A stretch of DNA of 64,000 bases, taken from the NCBI RefSeq assembly GCF_024662235.1, contig NZ_CP096276.1:1240001-1304000 (forward strand), given 5' to 3'. The first letter of the stretch is position 1. Each line of letters begins with the position of its first letter. Source of the DNA: Pimelobacter simplex (GTDB taxonomy: Bacteria > Actinomycetota > Actinomycetes > Propionibacteriales > Nocardioidaceae). Under the pieces are notes generated by a model. The model saw only the letters and a list, made by a program, of their open reading frames with translations, was not told where the DNA came from and searched no databases. A program made the translations under genes and the position numbers. Shown here piece by piece: positions 37,581 to 45,938 of the stretch.

Positions 37581-38452
37581 GCTGCCGCCTCGTCCTTCTT
37601 CTTGCTCGAGCGGGTGGTGTGGGCCGCGATCCAGACGGCGAAGCCGACCAGGATGCCGAGGCCGCCGATCCAGGCGATGATGCCCTCGCTCACCGGGCCG
37701 AGGCTGCCCAGCGTGAAGCCGCTGTAGCTCGGGTTCTCGTCCAGCTTGTTGAGGTAGGCGATGACGGCCTTCTTGTCCTCGGGCGGGATGTTGCCGTCGG
37801 AGAAGGTGTCCATCGACTGCGGACCGGTCAGCATCGCCTCGTAGATGTGCTTGGAGTCGACGCCGCGGATCTTGGGCGCGAAGCCGCCGCGCGGCATGGC
37901 GCCACCGGAGCCCTCGAAGTTGTGGCACGCCGTGCAGTTGGCGAGGAAGATCTGGCCGCCGCGCGAGACGAGCTCGTCGACGTCCTTCTGGCTCATGCCC
38001 TCGGTGGAGTAGAGCTCCTTGTCCGGGATCTGCGGGCCGGTGCCGAGCGAGCCGACGTACGCCGAGAGGGCGGCGATCTCGTCCTTGGTGTAGACGACCT
38101 CCTTGCGCGGCGCCTGGGCGCCGGGCTGGGCCATCGGCATCCGGCCGGTGCCGACCTGGAAGTCGACCGCGGCGGAGCCGACGTCGGTCAGCGCGGGGCC
38201 GTACTGCGAGCCGCCCTGGGTCAGGACGCCCTCGCCGCTCTGCCCGTGGCAGAAGGCGCAGCCGACCAGGAAGAGCTCGCGCCCCTCCTTGACCAGCTCG
38301 TCCTGGCTCTGGCTCGAGTCGGCCTGGGCCGGCGCGAAGGCGGCGTAGAGGCCGCCAGTCAGCAGCAGGCCGCAGACCAGCACCATCAGGCCGGCGAGCG
38401 GGCCGCGACGGTGCCGGGAGAGGCGACCGGCGGAGCGGTTCAGAAGACGCAC
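37577..38452 (-). CDS. qcrC: Diheme cytochrome c subunit of the bc1 complex
   Basis: The 291-residue subunit is the fused cytochrome cc that passes electrons directly to CtaC; no soluble cytochrome c is needed. Two heme motifs, CAFCH and CTACH, are each followed by a distal Met region. There is an N-terminal helix (PLAGLMVLVCGLLLTGGL) and a C-terminal anchor (IIAWIGGLGILVGFAVWI). GTG 38452 has AAGGA 8 nt upstream. It follows ctaE by 34 bp. Confidence 0.95.
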   Translation of the reverse strand: MRLLNRSAGRLSRHRRGPLAGLMVLVCGLLLTGGLYAAFAPAQADSSQSQDELVKEGRELFLVGCAFCHGQSGEGVLTQGGSQYGPALTDVGSAAVDFQVGTGRMPMAQPGAQAPRKEVVYTKDEIAALSAYVGSLGTGPQIPDKELYSTEGMSQKDVDELVSRGGQIFLANCTACHNFEGSGGAMPRGGFAPKIRGVDSKHIYEAMLTGPQSMDTFSDGNIPPEDKKAVIAYLNKLDENPSYSGFTLGSLGPVSEGIIAWIGGLGILVGFAVWIAAHTTRSSKKKDEAAA

Positions 38453-38486
38453 AATCAGTCCTTGAGAGTCCGGGTCGGGGCGGGGG

Positions 38487-39140
38487 TCACTTGATGAGGT
38501 AGATCGTGGCGAACAGCCCGATCCACACCACGTCGACGAAGTGCCAGTAGTAGGAGACGACGATCGCGCTGACCGCCTGCTCATGGGTGAACCGCTTGGC
38601 GACATAGGTGCGGCCCAGGACGAAGAGGAACGCGATGAGTCCGCCGGTCACGTGGATGCCGTGGAAGCCGGTCGTCAGGTAGAACATCGTGCCGTAGGCG
38701 TCGTTCGGGATCGTGACGCCCTCGTGGATCAGCTCGGCGTACTCGAGCGCCTGGCCGCCGACGAAGATGGCCCCCATCACGTAGGTGAGGATGAACCACT
38801 CGCGCAGGCCCCACTTGCCCACCTGGAGCAGCGAGCCGGCCCGGCTGACCTGGCCGCGCTCGGCGGCGAAGACGCCCAGCTGGCAGGTGAACGACGAGAG
38901 CACCAGGATCGTGGTGTTGATCGAGGCGAACGGGACGTTCAGCAGCTCGGTGTTCTGCGACCACATCTCGGGCGAGACCGAGCGGATCGTGAAGTACGAC
39001 GCGAAGAGCGCCGCGAAGAACATGAGCTCGCTGGACAGCCAGATGATGGTTCCGACCGCCACCATGCTGGGTCGGTCGTGCTGGCCGTGAAGGCGCGAGG
39101 CAGGAAGAGATGCCGAAGCTGAGATCGCCACGGGCGCCAT
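38487..39140 (-). CDS. ctaE: Cytochrome c oxidase subunit III
   Basis: A 217-residue subunit with five helices, the short bacterial form. Blocks include [37 protein letters not shown] and [14 protein letters not shown]. It is the first gene of ctaE-qcrC-qcrA-qcrB, separate from ctaCDF, as in other actinobacteria. ATG 39140 was chosen by homology (MAPVAISAS); no clear ribosome site is seen, and a longer start at 39167 is possible. Confidence 0.94.
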   Translation of the reverse strand: MAPVAISASASLPASRLHGQHDRPSMVAVGTIIWLSSELMFFAALFASYFTIRSVSPEMWSQNTELLNVPFASINTTILVLSSFTCQLGVFAAERGQVSRAGSLLQVGKWGLREWFILTYVMGAIFVGGQALEYAELIHEGVTIPNDAYGTMFYLTTGFHGIHVTGGLIAFLFVLGRTYVAKRFTHEQAVSAIVVSYYWHFVDVVWIGLFATIYLIK

Positions 39141-39242
39141 TATGGCGGTTCGCGTCGGCGACGGCACCCCGACCCCCTGTTCTGGCGCGTTGCCAGGCGC
39201 GTCCTACGCTCGAACAGGTCTCCAACGAGAGGTAGCACGCCC

Positions 39243-40193
39243 ATGCAAGCCGGGCTGGCGGTCGCCGCCGGGAGCGTCCAGGACCTCCCGCCCTTCGGCG
39301 CGGGCACGTTCTGGACCCAGTGGGGCCTGGAACCGGTTCCCCTGGTGCTCACGGTGTGGGGTGCGGGCCTCTACCTGGTCGGCGTGGCCGCGCTGCACCG
39401 GCGCGGGGACGCCTGGCCGGCCGGGCGCACGATCGCGTGGCTGACCGGGATGCTCGCCTTCTACGTCGCGACCTCGTCGGGGCTGGCGGCGTACGACACG
39501 GTGCTGGTGAGCGTGCACATGGTCCAGCACATGGTGCTGTCGATGATCGTGCCGCTCTCCCTGGCCCTCGGCGCGCCGGTGACGCTCGCGCTGCGCACCC
39601 TGCCGCGCACGCCGCGCGGGTGGCTGCTCGCCGTGCTGCACTCCCGGGTCGCCCGGGTGCTCGGCTTCCCGCCGCTGGCCTTCGCGCTCTACGTGCTCTC
39701 GCCGTGGGCGCTCTACTTCTCCGGCTGGTACGACGCCTCGCTGCGGTCGACGTACGTGCACGAGATGATGCACGTGCACCTGGTGCTGGTCGGCGCGCTG
39801 TTCTTCTGGCCGATCGTGGGGGTGGACCCCCTGCCCGGGCGCGTCGCGCACCCGTTCCGGGTGCTGCTGACGGTGCTGACGCTGCCGTTCCACGCCTTCT
39901 TGGGGGTGACGATCATGGGGCAGGCCACGCTGCTCGGCGGCGACTGGTACCCCTCGCTCCACGACGGCCCTCTCGGCGCCTGGCTGCCCGACCCTGCGGC
40001 CGACCAGCGGCTCGCCGGCGGCATCCTCTGGGGCGCCGGGGACCTGGTCGGCATCGTGTTCTTCGTGGTGCTGTTCGTGCAGTGGGTGCGCTCCTCGATC
40101 AAGGAGGCCGAGCGCGAGGACCGGCGCCTGGACCGCCTCGAACGGCTCGCCGCCCGCGAGGGGGCGCCCCCGGAGCGGCCCGCGTCCGAGTAG
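39243..40193 (+). CDS. ctaG: Cytochrome c oxidase assembly protein, CtaG/caa3 type
   Basis: A 316-residue membrane protein with about seven helices. It has SVHMVQHMVLSMIVPLSLALGAP, the conserved YVHEMMHVHLVLVGALFFWP and FHAFLGVTIM, which are His/Met-rich sites of the DUF1404/caa3_CtaG family used in copper delivery to CuB. It is divergent from ctaE with 102 bp between. ATG 39243 has GAGAGG about 10 nt upstream. Confidence 0.88.
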   Translation: MQAGLAVAAGSVQDLPPFGAGTFWTQWGLEPVPLVLTVWGAGLYLVGVAALHRRGDAWPAGRTIAWLTGMLAFYVATSSGLAAYDTVLVSVHMVQHMVLSMIVPLSLALGAPVTLALRTLPRTPRGWLLAVLHSRVARVLGFPPLAFALYVLSPWALYFSGWYDASLRSTYVHEMMHVHLVLVGALFFWPIVGVDPLPGRVAHPFRVLLTVLTLPFHAFLGVTIMGQATLLGGDWYPSLHDGPLGAWLPDPAADQRLAGGILWGAGDLVGIVFFVVLFVQWVRSSIKEAEREDRRLDRLERLAAREGAPPERPASE

Positions 40194-40196
40194 CAT
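40191..40196 (+). promoter_or_regulatory. -10 hexamer TAGCAT overlapping the ctaG stop
   Basis: TAGCAT, 7 nt, GTG 40204. The TAG is the stop codon of ctaG. Confidence 0.5.
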
Positions 40197-40203
40197 CGCG
40201 CGG

Positions 40204-40605
40204 GTGACGTCTCCCAAGACTCTGAAGGTGCTCGTCTACAGCGACGACGTGCACACCCGCGAGCAGGTCATCCTGGCGCTGGGACGCCGTCCCCACCCGG
40301 ACCTGCCCGAGCTCGAGTACGTCGAGGTCGCCACCGAGCCCGTCGTCATCCAGAACATGGATGCCGGCCACGTCGCGCTCGCGATCCTGGACGGCGAGGC
40401 GGTCCCGGCCGGTGGCATGGGCATCGCCAAGCAGCTCAAGGACGAGATCCTCGACTGCCCGCCGCTCCTCGTGCTCACCGGACGGCCCCAGGACGCCTGG
40501 CTGGCCACCTGGTCGCGGGCGGACGCCGCCGTCCCGCACCCGATCGACCCGATCCAGCTCGCGGAGGCAGTCGTCTCGCTGCTCCGCGCCCGCGTCCCCG
40601 CCTGA
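40204..40605 (+). CDS. Degenerate response-regulator receiver-like protein
   Basis: A 133-residue single-domain protein with a receiver fold. Acidic pocket residues Asp14/Asp15 (VYSDD), a candidate phospho-Asp63 (ILDGE) and Thr92 (LVLTG) are present. The invariant Lys-Pro near the end is changed to His112-Pro113 (AAVPHPIDP). It lacks an output domain. The site between ctaG and trpD and the leaderless GTG suggest separate expression. Partner and role unknown. Confidence 0.7.
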   Translation: MTSPKTLKVLVYSDDVHTREQVILALGRRPHPDLPELEYVEVATEPVVIQNMDAGHVALAILDGEAVPAGGMGIAKQLKDEILDCPPLLVLTGRPQDAWLATWSRADAAVPHPIDPIQLAEAVVSLLRARVPA

Positions 40606-40606
40606 C

Positions 40607-41632
40607 GTGGCGACCTGGCCTGACGTCCTCGGCGCCCTCGTCGCCGGGGAGGACCTGACGCCTGCCCAGGCGACCTGGGCGATGGGCGAGATCCTCGCCG
40701 GATCGGCCACGCCGGCCCAGATCGCCGGCTTCGTCGTGGCGCTGCGCGCCAAGGGCGAGTCGATCGAGGAGCTCACCGGCCTCGTCGAGGCCATGTACGA
40801 CGTGATGACGCCCATCGCGGTGCCCGGCCGGGTGCTCGACGTGGTCGGCACCGGCGGCGACCGGTCGTTCTCGGTCAACATCTCGACCATGGCGGCGATC
40901 GTGGCCGCGGGCGCCGGCGCGCGCGTGGTCAAGCACGGCAACCGCTCGGCCTCGTCGCAGTCCGGCACCGCCGACGTCCTCGAGGCGCTCGGCGTCCGCC
41001 TGGACCTGCCCGCCGACCGCGTCGCCGAGGTGGCCGAGGAGGCGGGCATCACCTTCTGCTTCGCCGCGCTCTTCCACCCCGCCATGCGCCACGCCGCCGT
41101 ACCGCGCCGCGAGCTCGGCATCGGCACCGCCTTCAACGTGCTCGGCCCGCTGGCCAACCCGACCAAGCCCGCCGCCCAGGCGATCGGCTGCGCCGACCCG
41201 CGCCTGGCGCCGGTGATGGCCGGCGTCTTCGCCCGCCGCGGCGTCGACGCGTGGGTGTTCCGCGGGGACGACGGGCTCGACGAGCTCACCACGACCACCA
41301 CCTCGAAGCTGTGGGTCGTCCACGGCGGCGAGGTCACCCCGGTCTCCGTCGACCCGGCCGCCCTCGGCTTCGCGCCGGCCACCACCGAGGACCTGCGCGG
41401 CGGCGACGCCGCGCACAACGCCGGTGTCGTGCTGCGCCTGCTCGACGGCGAGACCGGACCCGTCCGCGACGCGGTCCTGCTCAACGCCGGTGCCGCCCTG
41501 GCCGTCTACGACGCCCCGGGCACGCCGGTCGCCGAGTCGCTGCCCGCCGGGATCGCCCGCGCGGCGCAGGCCATCGACTCCGGGGCCGCGCGCGCCACGC
41601 TCGAGCGCTGGGTGGCGGCGACCTCAACCTGA
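40607..41632 (+). CDS. trpD: Anthranilate phosphoribosyltransferase
   Basis: TrpD joins anthranilate to PRPP in tryptophan synthesis. The 341-residue protein has the PRPP loop [16 protein letters not shown] (about 82-97), the anthranilate-site block [19 protein letters not shown], and the conserved [15 protein letters not shown]. No other trp gene is nearby, as in M. tuberculosis, where trpD also sits beside ctaE (recalled). It starts 1 bp after the receiver-like gene and is probably co-transcribed with it. Confidence 0.95.
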   Translation: MATWPDVLGALVAGEDLTPAQATWAMGEILAGSATPAQIAGFVVALRAKGESIEELTGLVEAMYDVMTPIAVPGRVLDVVGTGGDRSFSVNISTMAAIVAAGAGARVVKHGNRSASSQSGTADVLEALGVRLDLPADRVAEVAEEAGITFCFAALFHPAMRHAAVPRRELGIGTAFNVLGPLANPTKPAAQAIGCADPRLAPVMAGVFARRGVDAWVFRGDDGLDELTTTTTSKLWVVHGGEVTPVSVDPAALGFAPATTEDLRGGDAAHNAGVVLRLLDGETGPVRDAVLLNAGAALAVYDAPGTPVAESLPAGIARAAQAIDSGAARATLERWVAATST

Positions 41633-41648
41633 ACGCGGGCGTTCGAGA

Positions 41649-41678
41649 TTCATGCGGTTTGGGACCAAACCGCATGAA
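41649..41678. terminator. Perfect 14-bp hairpin after trpD
   Basis: Arms 41649-41662 and 41665-41678 pair perfectly around a GA loop; the core is ATGCGGTTTGG/CCAAACCGCAT. It is 16 bp past the trpD stop. Confidence 0.65.
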
Positions 41679-41693
41679 TTCGGGCCTCGGGCA

Positions 41694-41715
41694 TGCGGTT
41701 TGTGACCAAACCGCA
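41694..41715. terminator. Second copy of the trpD-side hairpin
   Basis: TGCGGTTTG and CAAACCGCA flank TGAC. The core repeats that of the hairpin 16 bp to the left, and it lies 8 bp from the end of the convergent membrane-protein gene. Confidence 0.6.
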
Positions 41716-41723
41716 CACCGATC

Positions 41724-43166
41724 TCAGGCCGGCGGGACGAGGTAGACCAGGTCGTCCGCGCGCTGGGTGACCCGCCAGCCCCGGGCGGCCAGGCCGCCGG
41801 CGAGCGGGGCGTCCTCCGGCAGGAGGGCGGCCGCGGGGGACAGCGCGGCCAGCGTGGTGTCCCAGCCGGGGACGAGGGCCTCCAGGTCGTCGTACCGGTC
41901 GAGCTCGGCGTCGGTGTAGACGTCCCCGTAGCCGTGCAGCGGGACGTCGAGCGCGGGCTCGGTCCACAGCAGCACCGCGCCGGTCGTCCGGTCGGTGAGT
42001 ACGACGCTGCCCGGGGCGAGGGCGCCGAGCCGGTCGCCGAACGGACGGACGTCGGCCGCCGGGTCGTCCAGCACCGACTGAGCGGGGGCGACGGCGACCA
42101 CCGCGACGGCCAGGGCGGCGACGGCGGCGAGCTCGGGTCGGCGTACGGGCGGGTGGGAGGCGGACCGCAGGGCGCTCAGCTCGGAGGCGACGACCGCGGC
42201 CAGGACGACCACCGCGAGCGGGAGCGTCCGGCCGGAGTAGACCGCGAACACGCCGCCCAGCGCGAGCAGCGCGATGTCGTAGGGCCGGGGCCGGGGGAGT
42301 ATGGCCTTGCGGCTGACCATCAGCACCACGGCCGCGAACAGCAGCAGCGTGACGGGCGCGGTGCCGAGGCTGATCAGCTCGGGTGCGCTCCACTCCGCGA
42401 AGTGCTCCGCGCGGGAGCTCACCAGCGCGACCGCGCCGAGCAGCCGCGGGCCGACCGGGGTGAGCAGGGCGGCGACCAGCATCCCCGCCGGTACGGCGAG
42501 CAGGCCCAGCGCCGCGCGCCGGCCGGGGCGCCGCTCCAGGCAGACCGCGACGGCCAGCACCGCGGCGGTGCCGATGCCGAGGATCCACATGCCGTGGCTC
42601 ATCGCCCACAGCCAGGACAGCGGGACCAGCAGCCAGGGGGCGCGGCCGGTACGGCGGGTCCGGTCCCAGGCGGCGAGCACCAGGACCAGGAAGAGGTAGC
42701 TCAGCAGCTGGGGGCGCAGCGACAGGCTGGGCAGGCAGCCGAGCACCACCAGCGCGGTCAGCGCGACGGCGGGGCCGGGGCCGGTCCGGTGGCGCAGGAG
42801 CAGGTAGGTCGCCGCCACGAAGGCCACCACGACCACCGCGAACGTGACCACCAGGCCGGTCGTGCCCGCCTGGTCGGAGATCCAGGACAGCACGACCTGG
42901 GACAGCCACTGGGTCGGCACCCAGTCGGCGCTGGAGGCGGTGCTGAGCTGGCCGGGGTGGGCGATCGACCAGTCGTGGCGGAACTCCTCGCCGAAGCGCA
43001 GGTGGAAGAACGTGTCGAACGCCCGGAACGGTCGTCGTACGAGCGCGGCGAGGAGGGCCGCCAGGAGCACGCCGGCCAGGAGCGGTGCGACCCGCGCGAG
43101 CAGCGGGAAGCGCGATGCCGGCGCCGGCGTGGGTGCGGCGGGCGCGGACGCGGCCTGGTCGGGCAC
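41724..43166 (-). CDS. Polytopic membrane protein of unknown function
   Basis: A 480-residue protein with a Pro/Ala-rich start, about 10-12 helices and a soluble C-terminal domain of about 110 residues (after SVLDDPAADVRPFGDRLG). The first loop has FDTFFHLRFGEEFRHDW, and later loops carry RPQLLSYLFL and WLWAMSHGMW. This resembles GT-C-type glycosyltransferase topologies but no signature was recognised. The start is GTG 43166, 19 bp after the RAM-domain gene, so one transcript is likely. Confidence 0.65.
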   Translation of the reverse strand: MPDQAASAPAAPTPAPASRFPLLARVAPLLAGVLLAALLAALVRRPFRAFDTFFHLRFGEEFRHDWSIAHPGQLSTASSADWVPTQWLSQVVLSWISDQAGTTGLVVTFAVVVVAFVAATYLLLRHRTGPGPAVALTALVVLGCLPSLSLRPQLLSYLFLVLVLAAWDRTRRTGRAPWLLVPLSWLWAMSHGMWILGIGTAAVLAVAVCLERRPGRRAALGLLAVPAGMLVAALLTPVGPRLLGAVALVSSRAEHFAEWSAPELISLGTAPVTLLLFAAVVLMVSRKAILPRPRPYDIALLALGGVFAVYSGRTLPLAVVVLAAVVASELSALRSASHPPVRRPELAAVAALAVAVVAVAPAQSVLDDPAADVRPFGDRLGALAPGSVVLTDRTTGAVLLWTEPALDVPLHGYGDVYTDAELDRYDDLEALVPGWDTTLAALSPAAALLPEDAPLAGGLAARGWRVTQRADDLVYLVPPA

Positions 43167-43185
43167 GGCGGGCGGTCGGGGTCGG

Positions 43186-43464
43186 CTAGTCGAGCCCGAG
43201 CGAGAAGGCCGCCTCGAGGTCGTGGCGGGAGTAGGCGCGGTAGGCGATGTGGGTCTCGGTGTCCACGACGCCGTCGACCTTGTTGAGCCGGTCGGCGACC
43301 ACGGTGGCGATGTCCTCGTGCGAGCTGACCCTGACCAGGGCGATCAGGTCGATCTGGCCGGTCACCGAGTAGACCTCGCTCACGCCCTCCAGCGCCGCGA
43401 TCGCCTCGGCGACCTCGGGGATCCGGGCGGTCTCGGCCTGGACGAAGACGATGGCGGTGATCAT
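43186..43464 (-). CDS. Stand-alone Lrp/AsnC ligand-binding (RAM) domain protein
   Basis: A 92-residue protein equal to the C-terminal half of Lrp/AsnC regulators: ITAIVFVQAETARIPEVAEAI, GVSEVYSVTGQIDLIALVRV and GVVDTETHIAYRAYS. It has no DNA-binding helix-turn-helix, and none is encoded upstream in frame. Such free RAM domains form octamers that bind amino acids and may modulate true Lrp proteins. ATG 43464 has TAGAGT 7 nt before it. Confidence 0.85.
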   Translation of the reverse strand: MITAIVFVQAETARIPEVAEAIAALEGVSEVYSVTGQIDLIALVRVSSHEDIATVVADRLNKVDGVVDTETHIAYRAYSRHDLEAAFSLGLD

Positions 43465-43469
43465 GGGGC

Positions 43470-45197
43470 TCACTCTAGGGGCGGCTCCTTGATGCGCGGC
43501 GCCGATCGGGCGGTGTGGCGCCCGGCGCCCTGGACCGGGCAGGCCCACTCGCCGACCACCTCGACCAGCCGCACGCCGGGCGACTCCAGCCAGCGCAGGA
43601 TCTGCTCGGACTCCTCGGCCGTCGCCGCCGGGGTCGGGCCGATCGTGGGCAGGACGGTCTCGGCGCTGGCGCGCAGCCCCTCGACGTAGGCGACGGCGTC
43701 GGTGCCGGCCGGGATGACGCCCGCCGCGGCCAGCCGGCCGTGGCGCACGACGTGGACCGCCCAGCGACCGTCGTCCTCGCGGCGCGCGGCGACCACCTCG
43801 GGACAGCCGGTGAGCGCGGTGAGCCGCTGGGTCCGGGCGGCGGCCCGGACGAAGTCGGCGAGCCGGTCGCGGTGGTGGGCGGCCTCCTCGAAGCGCTCCT
43901 CGTCGGCCAGCGCGCTCATCCGCGCGTGGACCAGGTCGACGACGTCGTCGGGACGGCGCAGCAGGGTGTCGCGCAGCTGGCGCACGACCGCGGCGTAGGT
44001 CTGGGGGTCGACGCTGCCGTCGCAGGGGGACAGGCAGCGCCCCATCTCGGCGAGCACGCAGGCACTGCGCCGCGGCTTGCGGGCCAGGCGGTCGCGGCAC
44101 TGCCGGATCGGGAACACCTCGTGGAGCGCGGCCAGCGAGCTCTCGGCGGCCGCCTTGGACGAGAACGGCCCGAGGTAGTCGGCGTCGTCGTCGAGCACTC
44201 GCTTGACCAGCGAGAGCCGCGGCCACGCCTCGCGGGTGAGCTTGAGCCAGGTGACCTTCTCGGGGTGGCGCGAGCGGCGGTTGTAGGGCGGTTTGTGCTC
44301 GGCGATGAGGCGCAGCTCGCGCACCGACGCCTCGAGCGGGGTCGCGCACTCGACGGCGCTGACCGACGCCGCGATCTGGACCATCTCGCCGATCCGCGAG
44401 CGCTTCTCGGAGGCGGTGAAGTAACTGCGGACCCGGCGCCGCAGGTCGCGCGACGTACCGATGTAGAGCACCCGGGAACCCTCGTCGCGGAACAGGTAGA
44501 CGCCCGGCGCGTGGGGGAGCTGGTCGGCGAGGTGGCGCTTGCGGCGGGTCACCGAGGCGACCTTGGCGGAGTAGCCCTGGAGCTCCTCGAGCGTCTGGAC
44601 GCCGAGGCCCCCGAGGCGCTCCATGAGGCCGTGGAGCACGTCGACGGTGGCCCGGGCGTCCTCGAGCGCGCGGTGGTTGGGCGTCGTGGCGGAGCGGAAG
44701 ACGCGGGCCAGCGACGACAGCTTGTGGTTGGGCGACTCGTCGCGGGTCACCACGTGCCGGGCGAGCTTGACCGTGTCGAGGATCTCGAAGTCGGGCCAGA
44801 TGATGTCGAGGCGGCGCGCGTCGTTCTTGAGGAAGCCGACGTCGAACCGGGCGTTGTGAGCGACCAGCACCGAGCCGGCGGCGAACTCGAGGAAGGCCGG
44901 CAGCGCCGCCTCGATCGGGGGCGCGTCGGCGACCATGCCGTTGGTGATGCCGGTCAGCACCGCGATGAACGCCGGGATCGCCGTGTGCGGGTTGACCAGG
45001 GTCTGGAACTCGCCGAGCACCTCGCCGCCGCGCACCTTGACCGCGCCGATCTCGGTGATCTGGTCGCCGTCGCCGGGGGAGCCGCCCGTGGTCTCGAGGT
45101 CGACCACGCAGAACGTCACGTCGCGCAGCGGGCGGCCGAGCTCGTCGAAGCCGCGCTGGAGCTCCCAGCGCTGGTCCGCGGACGAGGTGGTGGTCAT
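43470..45197 (-). CDS. DnaQ-like exonuclease fused to a UvrC-like GIY-YIG nuclease
   Basis: The 575-residue two-enzyme fusion has an N-terminal DEDDh 3'-5' exonuclease: VVDLETT (Asp33, Glu35), LVAHNARFDVGF and HRALEDA (His175, Asp180). A GIY-YIG domain starts near 229 (PGVYLF, YIGTSRDLRRRV), and a UvrC-like middle with a four-Cys cluster (QCRDRLARKPRRSACVL, CLSPCDG) follows. It matches actinobacterial proteins like Rv2191 beside trpD. A role in DNA repair is likely but unproven. It lacks the helix-hairpin-helix end of true UvrC. Confidence 0.9.
   Translation of the reverse strand: MTTTSSADQRWELQRGFDELGRPLRDVTFCVVDLETTGGSPGDGDQITEIGAVKVRGGEVLGEFQTLVNPHTAIPAFIAVLTGITNGMVADAPPIEAALPAFLEFAAGSVLVAHNARFDVGFLKNDARRLDIIWPDFEILDTVKLARHVVTRDESPNHKLSSLARVFRSATTPNHRALEDARATVDVLHGLMERLGGLGVQTLEELQGYSAKVASVTRRKRHLADQLPHAPGVYLFRDEGSRVLYIGTSRDLRRRVRSYFTASEKRSRIGEMVQIAASVSAVECATPLEASVRELRLIAEHKPPYNRRSRHPEKVTWLKLTREAWPRLSLVKRVLDDDADYLGPFSSKAAAESSLAALHEVFPIRQCRDRLARKPRRSACVLAEMGRCLSPCDGSVDPQTYAAVVRQLRDTLLRRPDDVVDLVHARMSALADEERFEEAAHHRDRLADFVRAAARTQRLTALTGCPEVVAARREDDGRWAVHVVRHGRLAAAGVIPAGTDAVAYVEGLRASAETVLPTIGPTPAATAEESEQILRWLESPGVRLVEVVGEWACPVQGAGRHTARSAPRIKEPPLE
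43472..43477 (-). promoter_or_regulatory. -10 hexamer TAGAGT, leaderless RAM-domain gene
   Basis: TAGAGT, 7 nt, ATG 43464. It lies inside the 3' end of the upstream exonuclease-fusion gene. Confidence 0.5.
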
Positions 45198-45203
45198 GGG
45201 GCG

Positions 45204-45209
45204 ACGGTA
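45204..45209 (-). promoter_or_regulatory. -10 hexamer TACCGT, leaderless exonuclease fusion
   Basis: TACCGT, 6 nt, ATG 45197. Confidence 0.5.
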
Positions 45210-45245
45210 GGACGCAGGTCCGACAGAACCCGGGAACCGGGCCGC

Positions 45246-45869
45246 TCAGAGCCTCAGGTGCTCGGGGAAGCCGGTCCAGCGCAGCGCGTCGGGCAGGTGC
45301 GCCATGTCGTTGAACACGACCAGGGACGGCGGCCGGTCGGGCGCGTAGCGCAGCACGGTGAGCGCGGCGTGGCCGTGGTTGAGCCCCCACCAGCGCCACG
45401 GCGGGGCGGCACAGGCGTGCGCGACCAGCCAGCCGATGGTGAAGGCGTGGGTCACGACGAGGTGGTGGCCCTCGTCGGGGCCGTCCTCCGGGCCGGTCAG
45501 CAGCCGGAGGGCCTCGGCGGCGAGCGCCGCGCCCTCGGTCGCCTCGGTGGGCGAGACGTCCGCGAGGGAGTCCTGGAGGGCCGCACGGTGCTCCGCGGGG
45601 AGACTGTCGAGGTCGCCGGGTGCGGGGATGTGGGGGACGTAGTCACCCGCGGCGCCCAGCACGCTCACCGGCACGTCCGGCGCGAGCTCCTGGACGAGGC
45701 GCCGCGCGGTCTGCTCGGCCCGCGGCAGCGGGCCGTGCCGGACCGACCGCAGGGGGACGCCCGCCAGCCGCCGGCCGAGGAGGGCGGCCTGCTGGAGCCC
45801 ACGCTCGGTCAGCCCGCCGTCGTCGCCGGGCTCGCCGTGGCGGGCGAGGTAGAGATGGCGCACGGGCAT
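45246..45869 (-). CDS. Histidine phosphatase family protein
   Basis: A 207-residue phosphoglycerate-mutase-like phosphatase. The phospho-acceptor His is in LYLARHGE (about residue 11), the second catalytic His in LVVTHAFTIG, and a central RAEQTARRL loop is present. Activity on small phosphorylated metabolites is expected; the substrate is unknown. ATG 45869 is used; an in-frame ATG at 45878 would add three residues. Confidence 0.85.
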   Translation of the reverse strand: MPVRHLYLARHGEPGDDGGLTERGLQQAALLGRRLAGVPLRSVRHGPLPRAEQTARRLVQELAPDVPVSVLGAAGDYVPHIPAPGDLDSLPAEHRAALQDSLADVSPTEATEGAALAAEALRLLTGPEDGPDEGHHLVVTHAFTIGWLVAHACAAPPWRWWGLNHGHAALTVLRYAPDRPPSLVVFNDMAHLPDALRWTGFPEHLRL

Positions 45870-45925
45870 GCCGGGCATTCCACCACGGCCGGCGCCGCTC
45901 GGGGGTTTGTGTCGGGCCCTCCTGG

Positions 45926-45931
45926 CAGCGT
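45926..45931 (+). promoter_or_regulatory. -10-like CAGCGT before the cysteine-rich miniprotein
   Basis: CAGCGT, 7 nt, ATG 45939. Confidence 0.35.
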
Positions 45932-45938
45932 CTGCGCC

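Noticed and set aside
41640..41722. Reading the trpD-side hairpins as a trp attenuator
   Set aside because: They lie after trpD, have no leader peptide with Trp codons, and face a convergent gene.
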